This document shows, piece after piece, positions 10,198-20,803 of a stretch of 64,000 nt of DNA (positions are counted from its first letter, which is position 1; each line of letters begins with the position of its first letter). Both the position numbers and the translations under genes were made by a program. The stretch lies in NCBI GenBank assembly GCA_008477525.1, contig SPDT01000006.1:89501-153500 (forward strand), given 5' to 3'. Under the pieces are notes generated by a model. That model was not told the DNA's origin. It worked only from the letters and a program-made list of their open reading frames with translations, and made no database searches. Source of the stretch: Hypomyces perniciosus. Lineage: Eukaryota; Ascomycota; Sordariomycetes; Hypocreales; Hypocreaceae.

Positions 10198-12052
10198 ATG
10201 AGCAACGCTCCCAACCTCGACATCGACGCCATTGCCGAGGCCGACCGCCATGCGGCTGGCTTCGACGAAAAGGCTGCCCAGATTGACGTCTCGAGCCGCA
10301 GCGATGGGGACGAATACCCGGACACGCCCACTGAGGAGGAGCTGCGCACCCTGCGCCGTGTCTCCGGTAAGATCAAGTGGTCAATGTGGACCATCGCCTT
10401 CGTCGAGCTTTGCGAGCGTTTCTCCTACTACGGATCTTCCGTCCTCTACACCAACTTCGTGAACCGTCCTCTTCCCGATGGCTCTACCACTGGTGCCCCG
10501 ACTACTCCCAATGGACTGCCCGGTGCCCTGGGTATGGGTCCCAAGGCCGCCCAGGCCCTCAGCTTGTTCAACCAGTTCTTCGCCTACATTATGCCTCTTC
10601 TTGGGTAAGACCTTCTGGTTTTCATGTGTTTTGAATTGAGGACGAATGCTTACACGCTCATACAGTGCCTGGATTGCTGATGCCAGAATGGGACGTTTCT
10701 GGACACTCCACCTTGCCATTGGTATCTCTACCATTGCTCACGTCGTTCTGGTTGCCGCCTCCGCTCCCACCGTCATCGTCCAGAAGGACGGTGCTTTCGC
10801 CGCCTTCATTCTTGGTCTCCTCACTCTTTGCGTTGGCACCGGCTTTTTCAAGGCCAACGTTTCCCCTCTGCTTGCTGAGCAAAATGAGGATACTCGCATG
10901 CGAGTAACCACCCTCGCGAGTGGTGAGCGTGTCATTGTTGACCCCGCTGTCACCAACACCCGTATCTTCCTCTACTTCTACTTCTGCATCAACGTTGGAG
11001 CCCTTTCCGGCCAGATTGGCATGGTCTATGTTGAGAAGTTTGTTGGTTTCTGGGCTGCTTTCCTCATCCCCACAGCCCTGTTCCTGTTGGCGCCATTCGT
11101 TTTGTGGAGCCAGAAGAAGCACTACAAACTCACTCCTCCCACTGGCTCACTGCTTGAGAAGTTCCTGAAGATGTTTTGGCATGCCCGGAAGAGCTCCAAG
11201 GGCCTTTCGCTCAACTGGGATGCTGTCCGTCCTTCCAAGATTGCTCTTGACCAGCGCCCCAAGTGGATGACCTACGATGATGCCTGGGTTGATGAGGTTC
11301 GCCGTGGTCTCATGGCCTGCAAGGTCTTCCTCTTCCTCCCCATCTTCTTCCTGTCCTACAACCAGATGACTGGTAACCTGACCATCCAAGCCGGTACCAT
11401 GGAGCTTCACGGTGTTCCCAACGATGTCATCCAGAACCTCAACCCTATTTCCATTGTCGTCATGGTTCCTCTCATCGATCACCTCCTCTACCCTGGCCTC
11501 CGGAAGCTTGGTATTGCATTCACCCCTATTAAGCGTATGACGACTGGTTTCATTCTTGCTGCTCTGTCTATGGTTGCTTCTGCTGTCATGCAGCACTACA
11601 TCTATACCATGAGCCCTTGCGGAAACCATGCCAACGGCACCATCATTATCGATGGAGAGAAGCAGGCTTGCCCGCCCGCCCCCATCAACGTCTGGGCCCA
11701 ATCTCTGCCGTACATCTTGATTGGTTTGGCTGAAATCTTCGCCAACGTTACCTCTTACGAGTATGCGTATTCCAAGGCTCCCGAGAACATGAAGTCGCTT
11801 GTTTTGAGTATCAACCTCTTCATGAGCGCCATCTCCGCTGCCATTGGCCAGGCCTTTATTCCCATGTCCGACGACCCTCTCCTGGTGTGGAACTACACCA
11901 CCATCGCCATCATTGCCTTTATTGGCGGTGTTGCATTCTGGCTCTTCTTCCGCCACCTTGACTCTGACGAAGATAAGTGGAACATGATTAAGAAGTCTGA
12001 GTTCATTGGCCAGAACCAACCTGGCCTTGGCAAGGATGCGGATGAGCCTTAA
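10198..12052 (+). CDS. PTR2: proton-coupled di/tripeptide transporter (POT/PTR2)
   Basis: Two exons, 10198-10604 and 10666-12052, with a 61-nt intron (GTAAGA donor, TACAG acceptor). The product is 597 residues, the usual fungal PTR2 length. A soluble acidic N-terminus of about 65 residues precedes twelve membrane segments. The family markers are ELCERFSYYG in the first segment (the conserved E-x-x-E-R-F-x-Y-Y-G-type motif that couples protons), the FYFCINVGAL segment (PTR2 signature 2), and a large extracellular loop with Cys residues around the CPPAPINVWAQ stretch. It imports di- and tripeptides at the plasma membrane. Codon use is strongly C-ending (GCC, ATC, GTC), suggesting high expression. 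The secreted proteases elsewhere in the window would supply its substrates, but they are not adjacent. Confidence 0.95.
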
Positions 12053-12640
12053 TAAGATGGCGTATGTTTGATGTGATGGATTGTTTAAAACGAAGGACGA
12101 TATGATACCATTTAATGTAGCAATTGAATACCCAATATTTAAATTTCAGCGTTTGAAACATCTCTTTCACTATCTGCGTGATAATTCCCTGTTTATTTAC
12201 GTATTCCCTATGATTACTCACATGTTGGTGTACTCGGGCCTTTACGTAGCCGACTAACAAGGTTCTTATTGACCTTAGCTCGGCTATTTGTCTATCTAGG
12301 TACTATCCATTTCGGAGTTAAATAGGCGTTTTACGGTATTATTTCTGTGCCGAACGCGGGTCTGATCTGTGCCGGGATGACTTCCTAAATCCCGATTATC
12401 GGCCGGACCCGGAGTCAATGCAACTACATCGGCGTATATAAAGACACGATGCAGACCACTTCCTATCTTCTGCATTCTTGTTTCCTTGGGTTCTTGGTAA
12501 TAGCTGGATATTCGGGTTGTGGCTACTTCATCACCAACTGTAACATGGTATGATCAACAATTGCACAGAACTCGGGATCTATTACTTGGGACGAATGTCA
12601 ACTTGGGGAAGAAGAGCAAAGCTGCGTGTAAGCAAGCAAG
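12053..12640. other. intergenic region between PTR2 and MFS genes
   Basis: The PTR2 3' region is AT-rich around 12090-12200. The promoter part holds a TATA box at 12435-12442 and a 41-residue upstream frame described separately. No other gene is seen. Confidence 0.6.
12435..12442 (+). promoter_or_regulatory. TATA box of the second MFS gene
   Basis: A perfect TATATAAA lies about 200 bp upstream of the MFS start, implying a leader of roughly 170 nt that includes the upstream frame at 12550. Confidence 0.55.
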
Positions 12641-12675
12641 ATGAAGCAGCCCTTGCCGACACAGAGGCAGCCTGA
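12550..12675 (+). promoter_or_regulatory. 41-codon uORF overlapping the MFS start
   Basis: An ATG at 12550 opens a 41-residue frame that runs past the first MFS ATG (12641) in another frame. It stops with TGA at 12673-12675, one base before the in-frame MFS ATG at 12677. A second, three-codon uORF (M-V-stop) begins at 12545. A ribosome initiating here would skip 12641 and could re-start at 12677. Confidence 0.4.
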
Positions 12676-14194
12676 GATGGCTCAGGTTGTTATCCAAGCA
12701 CCACCACCACGTATTCCGTCTTCCGCCGCACCCAATGGACAAGAAGCACTTGATGGATTAGAAACTCACATCGCCGTTCCGTCAACAATTAACGCCGCGT
12801 ATGACTGGATCGGTCCAGACGACCCTGACAATCCCCGCAACTTCTCCAGCGCCATGCGCATCTTCAGCACCATCGCCATCACCATACTCGCCATGATCGG
12901 CACAGTCGCCGGCTCCATGTACGCCCCAGCCCAAAACGACGTCGCGGCATACTTCAATTGCAGTCGCACACTCTCGGTGCTGCCGCTGTCTTTGTACAAC
13001 CTAGGTCTTGCGTTTGGACCGATGGTTGGCGCGCCGTTATCGGAAACGTACGGCCGAAAAGCTGTGTTTGTCATATCAACGCCGGTGTTCTTGCTCTTCG
13101 CGCTGGGAGCTGGGTTTAGCACGACTATCACGAGCCTCATAGCGTGTCGTTTCTTCGCGGGGATGTTTGCGTCGCCGCTGATAAACAACGCGCCTGCGAC
13201 GTTGTTGGACTTCACTCCTGCGCGGTATAGAGGTGTCAGCTTGGGAGCGTATTATGCAATGCCATCTTTCGGAGCTGCACTGGGACCGCTGATTGGAGGG
13301 TATGTGCTTCTTTCTAAAGAGTGGCAGTGGACGCAATGGATCTCCATTATCATCACCGTTGCGTTTTACATACCCGTTTGTTTCACTCGCGAAACATATA
13401 AAAAGGTCATTCTCAAACGACGTGCCATACGTCTCGGTCTTCAGGACTCGGCGTCGCAGAGGACGTCGCCTGGTCGGGCGTTTCGACACTTTGCCACGGT
13501 GCTGATTCAACGGCCTTTACATATGCTTTTCACGGAACCCATTGTTACGCTGGTAAGCGTGTACAATGGGTTCTTGTTCGGCTTGTTGTACACGTTTGTC
13601 GTTTCAGTTCCCTGGATTTTCAAGCACTATTATGGTTGGAGCACGGAGAACCAGCCGTTGTCATACCTGGGACTCATGTGCGGAACGTTGTTTGCTGCAT
13701 TTCCTTTAGTTCTGATTGATTTGAAGTATTATCAGAAGAGGTTAACGGAGTGGCAGCGAACACATGAAGATGACGATCCGCTGCCGTCGGAGAATCGGTT
13801 GATATCCGCTCTGGTAGGCAGTTTGATGCTCCCTGTTTGTTTGTTCATCGTTGGTTGGACGGTCCAGCTCCAAGTGCACTGGATCGTACCAATCATCTTC
13901 CAAGCCTTGGTGATGCTGAGCTCGCTACTCATCTATGCAGGTGCGAACCTCTTCATGCTGGATGCGTACGGGCCTTTGTACGGGGCGTCTGCTTCAGGGG
14001 CTATGATGTTCAGTCGGTATCTTCTCAGTGCAGCATTTCCACTGTTTGCGCTGCAGATGTATGAGAGGCTGGGAGCGGGGTGGGCGACGAGCATTCTGGG
14101 CTTTGTGACGTTGGCGATGGCGCCGATACCGTGGTTTTTTAGGGTGTATGGGGAGAGGTTGAGGAAGAGGAGTAAGTATGAGATGAGCACATGA
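12641..14194 (+). CDS. MFS drug:H+ antiporter (DHA1 family)
   Basis: Intronless, 517 residues from the first ATG. A start at 12677 (Met13) is also plausible because of the upstream frame. A Pro/Gln-rich N-terminus leads to the DPDNPRNFSSA motif that precedes segment 1 in many DHA1 antiporters. Then come twelve membrane segments, the MFS loop GAPLSETYGRKAVF between segments 2 and 3, and the motif-C region GAALGPLIGGY in segment 5. A charged central loop (about 250-280) and a basic C-terminal tail follow. Relatives include yeast Tpo/Flr and fungal caffeine, polyamine and fungicide exporters. The gene stands alone between PTR2 and thymidylate synthase. Codon use is less biased than in PTR2. Family firm, substrate unknown. 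Confidence 0.85.
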   Translation: MKQPLPTQRQPEMAQVVIQAPPPRIPSSAAPNGQEALDGLETHIAVPSTINAAYDWIGPDDPDNPRNFSSAMRIFSTIAITILAMIGTVAGSMYAPAQNDVAAYFNCSRTLSVLPLSLYNLGLAFGPMVGAPLSETYGRKAVFVISTPVFLLFALGAGFSTTITSLIACRFFAGMFASPLINNAPATLLDFTPARYRGVSLGAYYAMPSFGAALGPLIGGYVLLSKEWQWTQWISIIITVAFYIPVCFTRETYKKVILKRRAIRLGLQDSASQRTSPGRAFRHFATVLIQRPLHMLFTEPIVTLVSVYNGFLFGLLYTFVVSVPWIFKHYYGWSTENQPLSYLGLMCGTLFAAFPLVLIDLKYYQKRLTEWQRTHEDDDPLPSENRLISALVGSLMLPVCLFIVGWTVQLQVHWIVPIIFQALVMLSSLLIYAGANLFMLDAYGPLYGASASGAMMFSRYLLSAAFPLFALQMYERLGAGWATSILGFVTLAMAPIPWFFRVYGERLRKRSKYEMST

Positions 14195-14464
14195 GAATCA
14201 TGATACCAACATAGAAGATATTGTAAATTAGGAATTGATCATCACTACTCGGGGTTTTGTGCTTGAGTGAGAGATGTTGGTGAATACACCGACCTGGGCA
14301 ATCTTACCCACAACACTGGTCTTTGAGAATCATGAGCATCAACTCGCTATTCAAAGCGGAACATTGCGTAGTCCCTAGCCAACGATCTTTTAACGCCATC
14401 AACAACTCTATCATGGGCCATCCCCTCCAGGAGTTTTCACACCATGAATCGACATGATGAGATC

Positions 14465-15486
14465 TCACACAGACATCTTCATGGCAATTGACTTGTGAGG
14501 GTTATATCCCTTAACCACAAAGTCTTCAATCTTCCAGCCATCAATGCTTCCGCCCTTCTCTCGGGTAATCTCCAGTGCAGGGAAATCCCGCGGCTCTCGT
14601 TCCAGCTGTTCCCTAAGGGCATCGACATGATCCAAGTAGACATGCGCATCACCCATGACGTGTGTGAGGCTTCCTGGTACTAAATCGCACACATGCGCGA
14701 TCATGTGCGTCAACAGAGCGTAGCTGGCAATGTTGAACGGTACGCCAAGACCCATGTCGCACGAGCGCTGGTACAACTGGCAATGGAGGTGACCTTTGGG
14801 TTTTAGCTGCTCTCCATCACTAGCCCCATCCATACCGTCTCCGTTGGTCGCTGTTTTCTTCCGCGGGTACGACACGTAGAACTGGGCAAACATGTGGCAC
14901 GGTGGTAGAGCCATAATCTTCAGATCCTTGGGGTTCCAAGCCGACATGATGATCCGTCGGTCGTAGGGGTTTGTGCGCAACTTGTGAATAACGTCGGCAA
15001 GTTGGTCCACGCCTTGCCCCGTGTAGTCCGTTATAGCATCCACATACTCCGCACCAAAGTGCCGCCATTGAAAGCCGTATACAGGACCGAGGTCTCCCAC
15101 TTCACGATGCGACAGGCCGACGCTGTCGAGGAACTCACGGGACCCGTTGCCATCCCAGATCTTGACTCCGGCTTCACTCAGAGATAGGGATGATGTGTTG
15201 CCCTCGATAAACCAAAGGAGCTCGGCGATGACGGCCCGAAGAAAGACGCGTTTTGTGGTCAGCAATGGAAGAATGGGGGTTCCATCCTTGTTCAGGCTGA
15301 ATTTTAGGCGAGGAGCGAAAATACTATATGTTCCTGTACCCGTCCTATAAAAGGAGAACGTCAGCCATGGTCAACGGCTTTTGGGATTCGTTGAAGGCTG
15401 GGGACGAACCGGTCAGGTCTATGCTCCCCATTTTCAAGGATCTCGCGCACTAGGTCGAGATATTGGTGTTCTTCGTGTGTGCTCAT
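14465..15486 (-). CDS. CDC21: thymidylate synthase
   Basis: Two exons on the minus strand, 15410-15486 and 14465-15344, with a 65-nt intron whose donor is the less common GTTCGT and acceptor TATAG. The junction splits the DRTGTGT motif that binds the phosphate of dUMP. The product is 318 residues. The catalytic nucleophile is Cys175 in [38 protein letters not shown] and the HVYLDHV motif (folate and dUMP binding) are all present. A fungal-type insert of about 25 polar residues follows the YVSYPRKK segment. The enzyme methylates dUMP to dTMP with methylene-tetrahydrofolate and is needed for DNA synthesis. It converges with the MFS gene, with 270 bp between the stops. All key residues are present, so the gene should be functional. 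Confidence 0.95.
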
Positions 15487-15906
15487 GGTAGGAAGCTGGT
15501 CTTGATGCGTTTTTACTCTGTTGCCCAGATGTTGCGGAAGACGCGTTTGACGCGTTGAGTGCTAAGGGGTGAGGGGCAATTTAGTTGGTGTTACTAAGCA
15601 GCTTGGTGGTGGAGTTCACTGCACGTTAGGAATGTTGACCCATGAAGCTTCATTTTCTTCATCACAATTCACAATTAGTATTCCATTAAAATTGTTTCTA
15701 CACTCAACACTATTAATATAAGGCTTGTTCAAGGGGATTGCACCACTGTTAGATGCCAACTTTGCTATGCGCGAGCCCGAAAACTGTACCACACCCCGCA
15801 CTTGAATAGAGGCAAGGTAAGCAAGCCGCAGTATCCAGACCGAACCATCCTTAAATGAATGGAGTACAAGCTCGTAATATTTCTTAGTGCAAGCTGGAAT
15901 TTCCTC
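15487..15906. other. intergenic region upstream of thymidylate synthase
   Basis: Promoter side of thymidylate synthase. AT-rich from 15640 to 15730. No gene or repeat recognised. Confidence 0.5.
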
Positions 15907-16639
15907 TTACCCTTTCTCTTGCGGTTGCTCCGTGAATCTCGAGTGAATCTCAAGACGCTGAAGTTTGGCTCGACTACGTGGTCTCTGGTCCCTTAACCTG
16001 GAGGTCAGCGATCTCTTTCCCTTGCTGGTTCCTAGCCCATACTTCTCGAATTCACTTATTCGAAGATCAGGCAGTATTTGGAACATGTCTCTGTGCCCAA
16101 GAGGGCATCCCAGACCGTCTCGCTCCATCAGCACCAGACGTTCCACTTTAGGAGCAGCATTCATCAACCCTGCATTTCCTAGATTGAAAGGCCGCCTTCG
16201 AGACGAGCAAACTCCAAGGTACCAGATTTTGGGGGTCTAGGTTCCCCACCAAGAATACAGAATCGCCTACCAAGTCGCCGGTTTCTGATTCAGCGACAGT
16301 GTCTTGAGATTTGGCGGTAAAGCTATGAGTGTCTTTGAAAGAGCGCTGAAAAGGGTCTCTTTTTCCAAGTTTGCCCGAAATCAAAACCGGTCTCACTCGT
16401 CCCACGTGAAAACCTCAACCTCACTATCATGACGATGTATCTCCACTTCACCACTTCAGCACATCCATGTGCAGGCTTTGCACAATGTCCATGAGGGTCG
16501 CTTCATCCCTTGGCCAAGGATGGGCTCCGCATTCGCTCTGGTACAGCACCTTGACGCGACAAGTCGGATCTGGCCCGCTTACCAAAGATTCATGGAAATC
16601 GACTGAGTAATAGATGGAGTCGGTGGCATAAAAACGTCC
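15907..16639 (-). pseudogene. decayed gene remnant, possibly F-box/LRR-like
   Basis: On the minus strand, coding-like pieces lie in different frames with stops between them. From 16639 to about 16460 the frame reads through FYATDSIYYSVDF and CRVKVLYQSECGAHPWPRD to a TGA. Around 16330-16270 a piece reads ALPPNLKTLSLN, and from about 16160 to 16010 another reads APKVERLVLMERDGL then ILPDLRISEFEKYGLG, ending at a TAA at 15907. The LPPNLKTLSLN and PKVERLVL patterns resemble leucine-rich stretches of fungal F-box proteins. The different frames point to frameshifts or stops in a once continuous gene, or to two adjacent relics. Identity is tentative; that this is decayed coding DNA is more likely than not. 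Confidence 0.4.
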
Positions 16640-18517
16640 GGGTAACAGATCTCAGATCTTGCAGGCTGAGTGTGACACCGGTGCCATACGACCAGTCGAG
16701 ATATCCCCGTCCCATTAATTCTCATCTATACCACAGTAGAGGGGGCATAGTTGGAGACAGATGACATACGAAATCTAACAGGAAGTCTCACTATGAGAGA
16801 AGCCTTTCCAGGATGTAAAATGGCAACCGCTGGATCCGCGAGCGAGCAGCCGGTGAGTAAGATAACGTTGAATGAAACGAGAGCTAAGGTCGCGGTCAAG
16901 TGTCACACGTCGTATCGCAGCTTAACTGTTCAAACTTCGTCGCTGATGCGGAACTGTGGGTTTGTCTTATCCGACTGACTGGTCAATGACAGTGATGGCG
17001 ACGAGACGGAATGTGTTGTCGACAGATTCGACCCGTTACCCCCGGCTGTGTTCACTTGCTTGCTGGCGGTCTGCTGAATTCTTTCGCCTCCACGTCCGCC
17101 AAGTTCTGTATTTTTTGCCCGCAGCCCCTGGATGATTCGTTTGGTTGGGCTATATTAGTTTGGCCGATTGTCCGTTGTGGCGTCCTAGTTCGTAAGCAAG
17201 CCATCCTCGAAGAATGTTCCCTCCTGCAAACAAGACCTATGATGGACAGGTGCGTGTTGTTCCCTCATATTACCTGCTGTTGGCGTGTTCATTTGCCAGG
17301 CTGTGGTTGGCACTGCCTCAGTTGAGATCGGGCTGCTTGGAAGTATGATACTCCGCAATATTGTTGTTCCTTAGGTGGCTATCTTGTCGCGATCGACATT
17401 ACTGGTATGTTTGACAAGAGCGTTGGAGAAACTCTGACGAGCCACGATGGGACGGAGATACTGCCTCGCACGCGATGTACCTCCGATATTGCGCGTTCTA
17501 TTACCACTGGCACTTCGTTTTTTAGAACCCCCTGGAAACCAACAGAGCGGAACAACAAAACAAGTTGCAAATCGCAATACGGATCTAGTGACTTCCCTGG
17601 CAGCACTAATCAGCACCCATGCCCATAGCCAATCTCACCGGAGTCATCAAACTTGCCCGTTTCATCATCAGTGGAGCATGTCTTACAGCAAAACATCGTG
17701 TATGGAAGAAACCGTTCTGGCAGCCTCTTGGATTACGAACACTACTATGGCTGTGCTACGACATGGGGCAGAAGAAAGGCGTTCCTATCTCCAACCAATT
17801 CTACCACGAATGTACGAGTATTCCCCTTTGGCTCCCTTGGCAGATTTTTTTTTTTCAATAGGGTAGAAAGTGTATCTTGGTATCCTTGGCAGGCCCTTGA
17901 TAAACCCCCGATTGGTGGGCTCGACGCAAAATGACGGTGCAAGTGCCGGACTCGGGACCGGGTTACCGTTAAGCCCCGGCTGGCACGGGCCACACATGCA
18001 TAGAGCAACAAGGGAACCGTCTGCAACCACTGCCGGACCTTCTAAACACCGATTGCAGTGATTTGTGAGGCCAGGAAGGAATTTTACATGCCAAGACCGC
18101 GTCCTTATCTCTGGACAGGCGACGATCTTCATCAACTTGCCCTAAATTGAGCCCAAGGGTGGGCTTCCCGTGGCGGAGCAGTCCAGCAAAATTGCCGGTG
18201 CTGCGATGTCTGGGCACCTCGTTGCGTCAGCTTGTTTTCCTTACTCGTGGACCCATGGGGGCTTGGAAGGAGCAAGATTCAGGAGTTATACGAATTTGGG
18301 TTCTCCGTTGCGGCCCAAAGGCAGAGAAAGAGGCCGTGGTTGATAGATATGAAGGCAGTTCAAGACGCGCAGAGAGTGCTTGGTCGAGATCTCCACATGC
18401 CAAACATCTTCCCTTTCCCCTTCTTCTGTTTACAGGGTTTTGTTCTAGACCTTTCTCGCCGTTTTCTTTCCAAAACCAGGTCACCGGGTGAGACATTTAC
18501 GTGCACCTTTCACTACA
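16640..18517. other. gene-poor region upstream of the anion transporter gene
   Basis: About 1.9 kb with many short overlapping frames on both strands but none with recognisable motifs or a consistent splice pattern. Pyrimidine-rich DNA from 18400 to 18480 probably belongs to the promoter or leader of the downstream transporter. Nothing else can be supported. Confidence 0.5.
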
Positions 18518-19888
18518 ATGTCCGATATGATACCGTTATCTTCTTGGATAGACTCCCGTGCGCCCACGAGGAGGAACTCCACGGGCTCGTTCGTTTCCAA
18601 TAATGTCCCACGTTTCGACATTTCAACGGCCGAGAAGGGTCAGGTCAGCTTCGACCTCAGCGGGCACCATCGAACACCATCTGATGATGATATGACTCGT
18701 ACCAACACACCTGTTCCCGAGAAGCAACGAGCCAATGGCGGCGGGAAAAGGCAATCTACATCCTCTGTTATCGATGTCTACGATCCAAACCGACCCAAGT
18801 TGTCCTTACGAGAGCGGCTTCATCACTTCACATGGGCATGGTACACACTTCCGATGAGTACGGGAGGCCTCGCCCTGCTCGTATTCGCACAACCACATCA
18901 ATTCCCTGGTCTATGGACCATCGGGTTGATTGTATATATTCTCAACGTCATCATATTTTCACTCCTTACTCTGACAATGCTAAGCCGGTTCATCTTCCAC
19001 CCTGGATCCCTAGCCCGCTCCGTGAAGCACCCCCGTGAGGGCTTCTTCCTGCCGACATTCTTCCTCTCCGTTGCGACTCTTATCACGAGCACGGAAAGAT
19101 ATGCTATCCCGCCGAATAATTCCCAGCTAAAGTGGGCTATTCAGACTGCGTTCTGGGTTTACGTCGCTGCCACAGCACTTCTAGCTATTGGGCAATACAG
19201 CTATGTCTTCGCAGCCCATAGCTTTGGCTTACAGACCATGATGCCAACATGGATCCTTCCTATCTTCCCCATTATGCTTTCGGGAACGATCGCGTCCGTC
19301 ATTGCAGACACACAACCAGAAATCTCCGCCATGCCAATCATCATTGCAGGCCTTACGTGCCAGGGCCTCGGAATTTCTGTTGCTGTGATGATGTATGCTC
19401 ACATGATTGGCCGCCTGATGCAGTCTGGTCTCCCGAACCGCGAGCACCGACCCGGTCTGTTCATGTGTGTCGGCCCTCCTGCCTTCACGGCACTGGCCCT
19501 CATTGGCATGGCCAGAGCCATTCCGGATGGAGCCGATGCCATGTTCGTCGACAAAAACGTGATAAGAATCATGGCTATTACAGCCGCAGTCTTCCTCTGG
19601 GCTTTGAGCCTATGGTGGTTCGGTATTGCCATTGTTGCTGTTATATCATCACCACCGCAATACTTCCACCTAGGCTGGTGGGCGATGGTGTTCCCCAACA
19701 CGGGCTTCACGCTGGCTACTATCTCCATTGGGAGGGAGCTTGGAAGTGAGCCCGTACTGTGGGTGACAACCGGTATGAGCATTGTAATGTTCATCATCTA
19801 TGCGTTTGTCCTCGTCAACCACATCCGAGCTGTCCTTGTCCAAGATATTATGTATCCTGGACGAGACGAGGATGTCGAGGATCATTGA
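18518..19888 (+). CDS. SLAC1/TehA/Mae1-family anion (dicarboxylate or sulfite) transporter
   Basis: Intronless, 456 residues starting at the ATG at 18518, the first in frame. A hydrophilic Ser/Thr-rich N-terminus of about 100 residues precedes ten membrane segments. The segments follow the voltage-dependent anion channel family (PF03595): HHFTWAWYTLPMSTGGLALL for segment 1, RFIFHPG after segment 2, HPREGFFLPTFFLSVATLI for segment 3, and the late PPAFTALALIGMA and FWALSLWW-like helices. Fungal relatives are the malate permease Mae1 and the sulfite pump Ssu1. The HPREGFFLPT stretch looks closer to the malic acid transporter branch, though I cannot separate the two firmly. It would move C4-dicarboxylates or sulfite across the plasma membrane. 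It is intact and stands alone. Confidence 0.85.
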   Translation: MSDMIPLSSWIDSRAPTRRNSTGSFVSNNVPRFDISTAEKGQVSFDLSGHHRTPSDDDMTRTNTPVPEKQRANGGGKRQSTSSVIDVYDPNRPKLSLRERLHHFTWAWYTLPMSTGGLALLVFAQPHQFPGLWTIGLIVYILNVIIFSLLTLTMLSRFIFHPGSLARSVKHPREGFFLPTFFLSVATLITSTERYAIPPNNSQLKWAIQTAFWVYVAATALLAIGQYSYVFAAHSFGLQTMMPTWILPIFPIMLSGTIASVIADTQPEISAMPIIIAGLTCQGLGISVAVMMYAHMIGRLMQSGLPNREHRPGLFMCVGPPAFTALALIGMARAIPDGADAMFVDKNVIRIMAITAAVFLWALSLWWFGIAIVAVISSPPQYFHLGWWAMVFPNTGFTLATISIGRELGSEPVLWVTTGMSIVMFIIYAFVLVNHIRAVLVQDIMYPGRDEDVEDH

Positions 19889-20422
19889 AAGCCATTCTTT
19901 CCATTCCCGCTTTCTTTTTATATACTCTTGTTGTTACTATTCACTTTTTTGACTGCCCAACCAGGGGCAATACCACAGCGACCTCTATCCCCTCTGTTTT
20001 TCCTTGGCATATTAGCGACATATTTTTTTTAGCGTGGTGCAAGCATATAGTCTATTATTAATATTAAATCTTCTAAAGTGTATAAGGAGATGGGCAGCAT
20101 ATAATAATCTAGCGGCGCATTTGGGTGTGGTCGTTCTGGCGATGGAGGCTCTCTCATCCCATTTGTGTGCACATTCATGTTCACATTTATGTTTATAGGC
20201 CATTATAGATTCATTCGTCTATATTCAACACCTCAGGCCTACCCTATTAAATATTCGAAATTTCAAACTGCATTTATCCTTAACTGTAACACATCTTATC
20301 TTGCGCAGCTTTCACTTACATCATATCATATCTTCCCACACGCTGCTACTACTCTGCCTCTTCGCGGTAGCCCCATGCGCAAACGAGTCTTCAATCTCTT
20401 ACTGAGAACATAAGGTATAATC
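19889..20422. other. intergenic region upstream of the tRNA gene
   Basis: AT-rich 3' flank of the transporter gene (19900-20330). No protein gene seen. Confidence 0.5.
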
Positions 20423-20510
20423 GGCCGCGTGGCCTAATGGCTAAGGCGCTAGATTTCGGTTATTAAAACACCTCCTCTAGAGATTCCAGGTTCGACTCCT
20501 GGCGTGGTCG
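20423..20510 (+). tRNA. tRNA-Arg (anticodon UCG) with a 15-nt intron
   Basis: The 88-nt gene folds as a complete tRNA of 73 nt once a 15-nt intron (20460-20474) is removed. The acceptor stem pairs 20423-20429 with 20503-20509 (with two G-U pairs) and the discriminator base is G. The D stem is GCCU/AGGC, the anticodon stem CUAGA/UCUAG, and the T arm is CCAGG-UUCGACU-CCUGG. The loop reads U32 U33 UCG G37 then the intron then C38, placing the intron at the canonical 37/38 position. Anticodon UCG at 20456-20458 decodes the Arg codon CGA. Confidence 0.95.
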
Positions 20511-20522
20511 CTTCTTTTCTTC

Positions 20523-20529
20523 TTTTTTT
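20523..20529 (+). terminator. RNA polymerase III T-run after the tRNA
   Basis: A T7 run begins 13 nt past the tRNA end, after a shorter T4 at 20515-20518. This is the expected Pol III stop. Confidence 0.6.
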
Positions 20530-20803
20530 GCCATTTTTTGTTCTCGGGGTTCCACGCAATTGCAGTAGTGCCGTATTATCATAGAAACAACTCAAGCTGC
20601 TGCAACAAGATGTGACCTTTGCTAAGAACTCTCGATGTTCTCTCTCAATGTATGGCCACAATAGTCGCACTGGTAATTCAGAACGTTAGTTCCACTTCCG
20701 CTGTTGTCAGTCCCGGCTCCATGAGTATGACTTTTCCCATCATTTCCATTCAGTGAAACCTTTTGTTGCCGCTTACTGTCAATTCGATATGTGAATTCTG
20801 TTC

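Noticed and set aside
11147..12019. 290-codon open frame antisense to PTR2
   Set aside because: Shadow of the biased PTR2 exon; no protein-family character.
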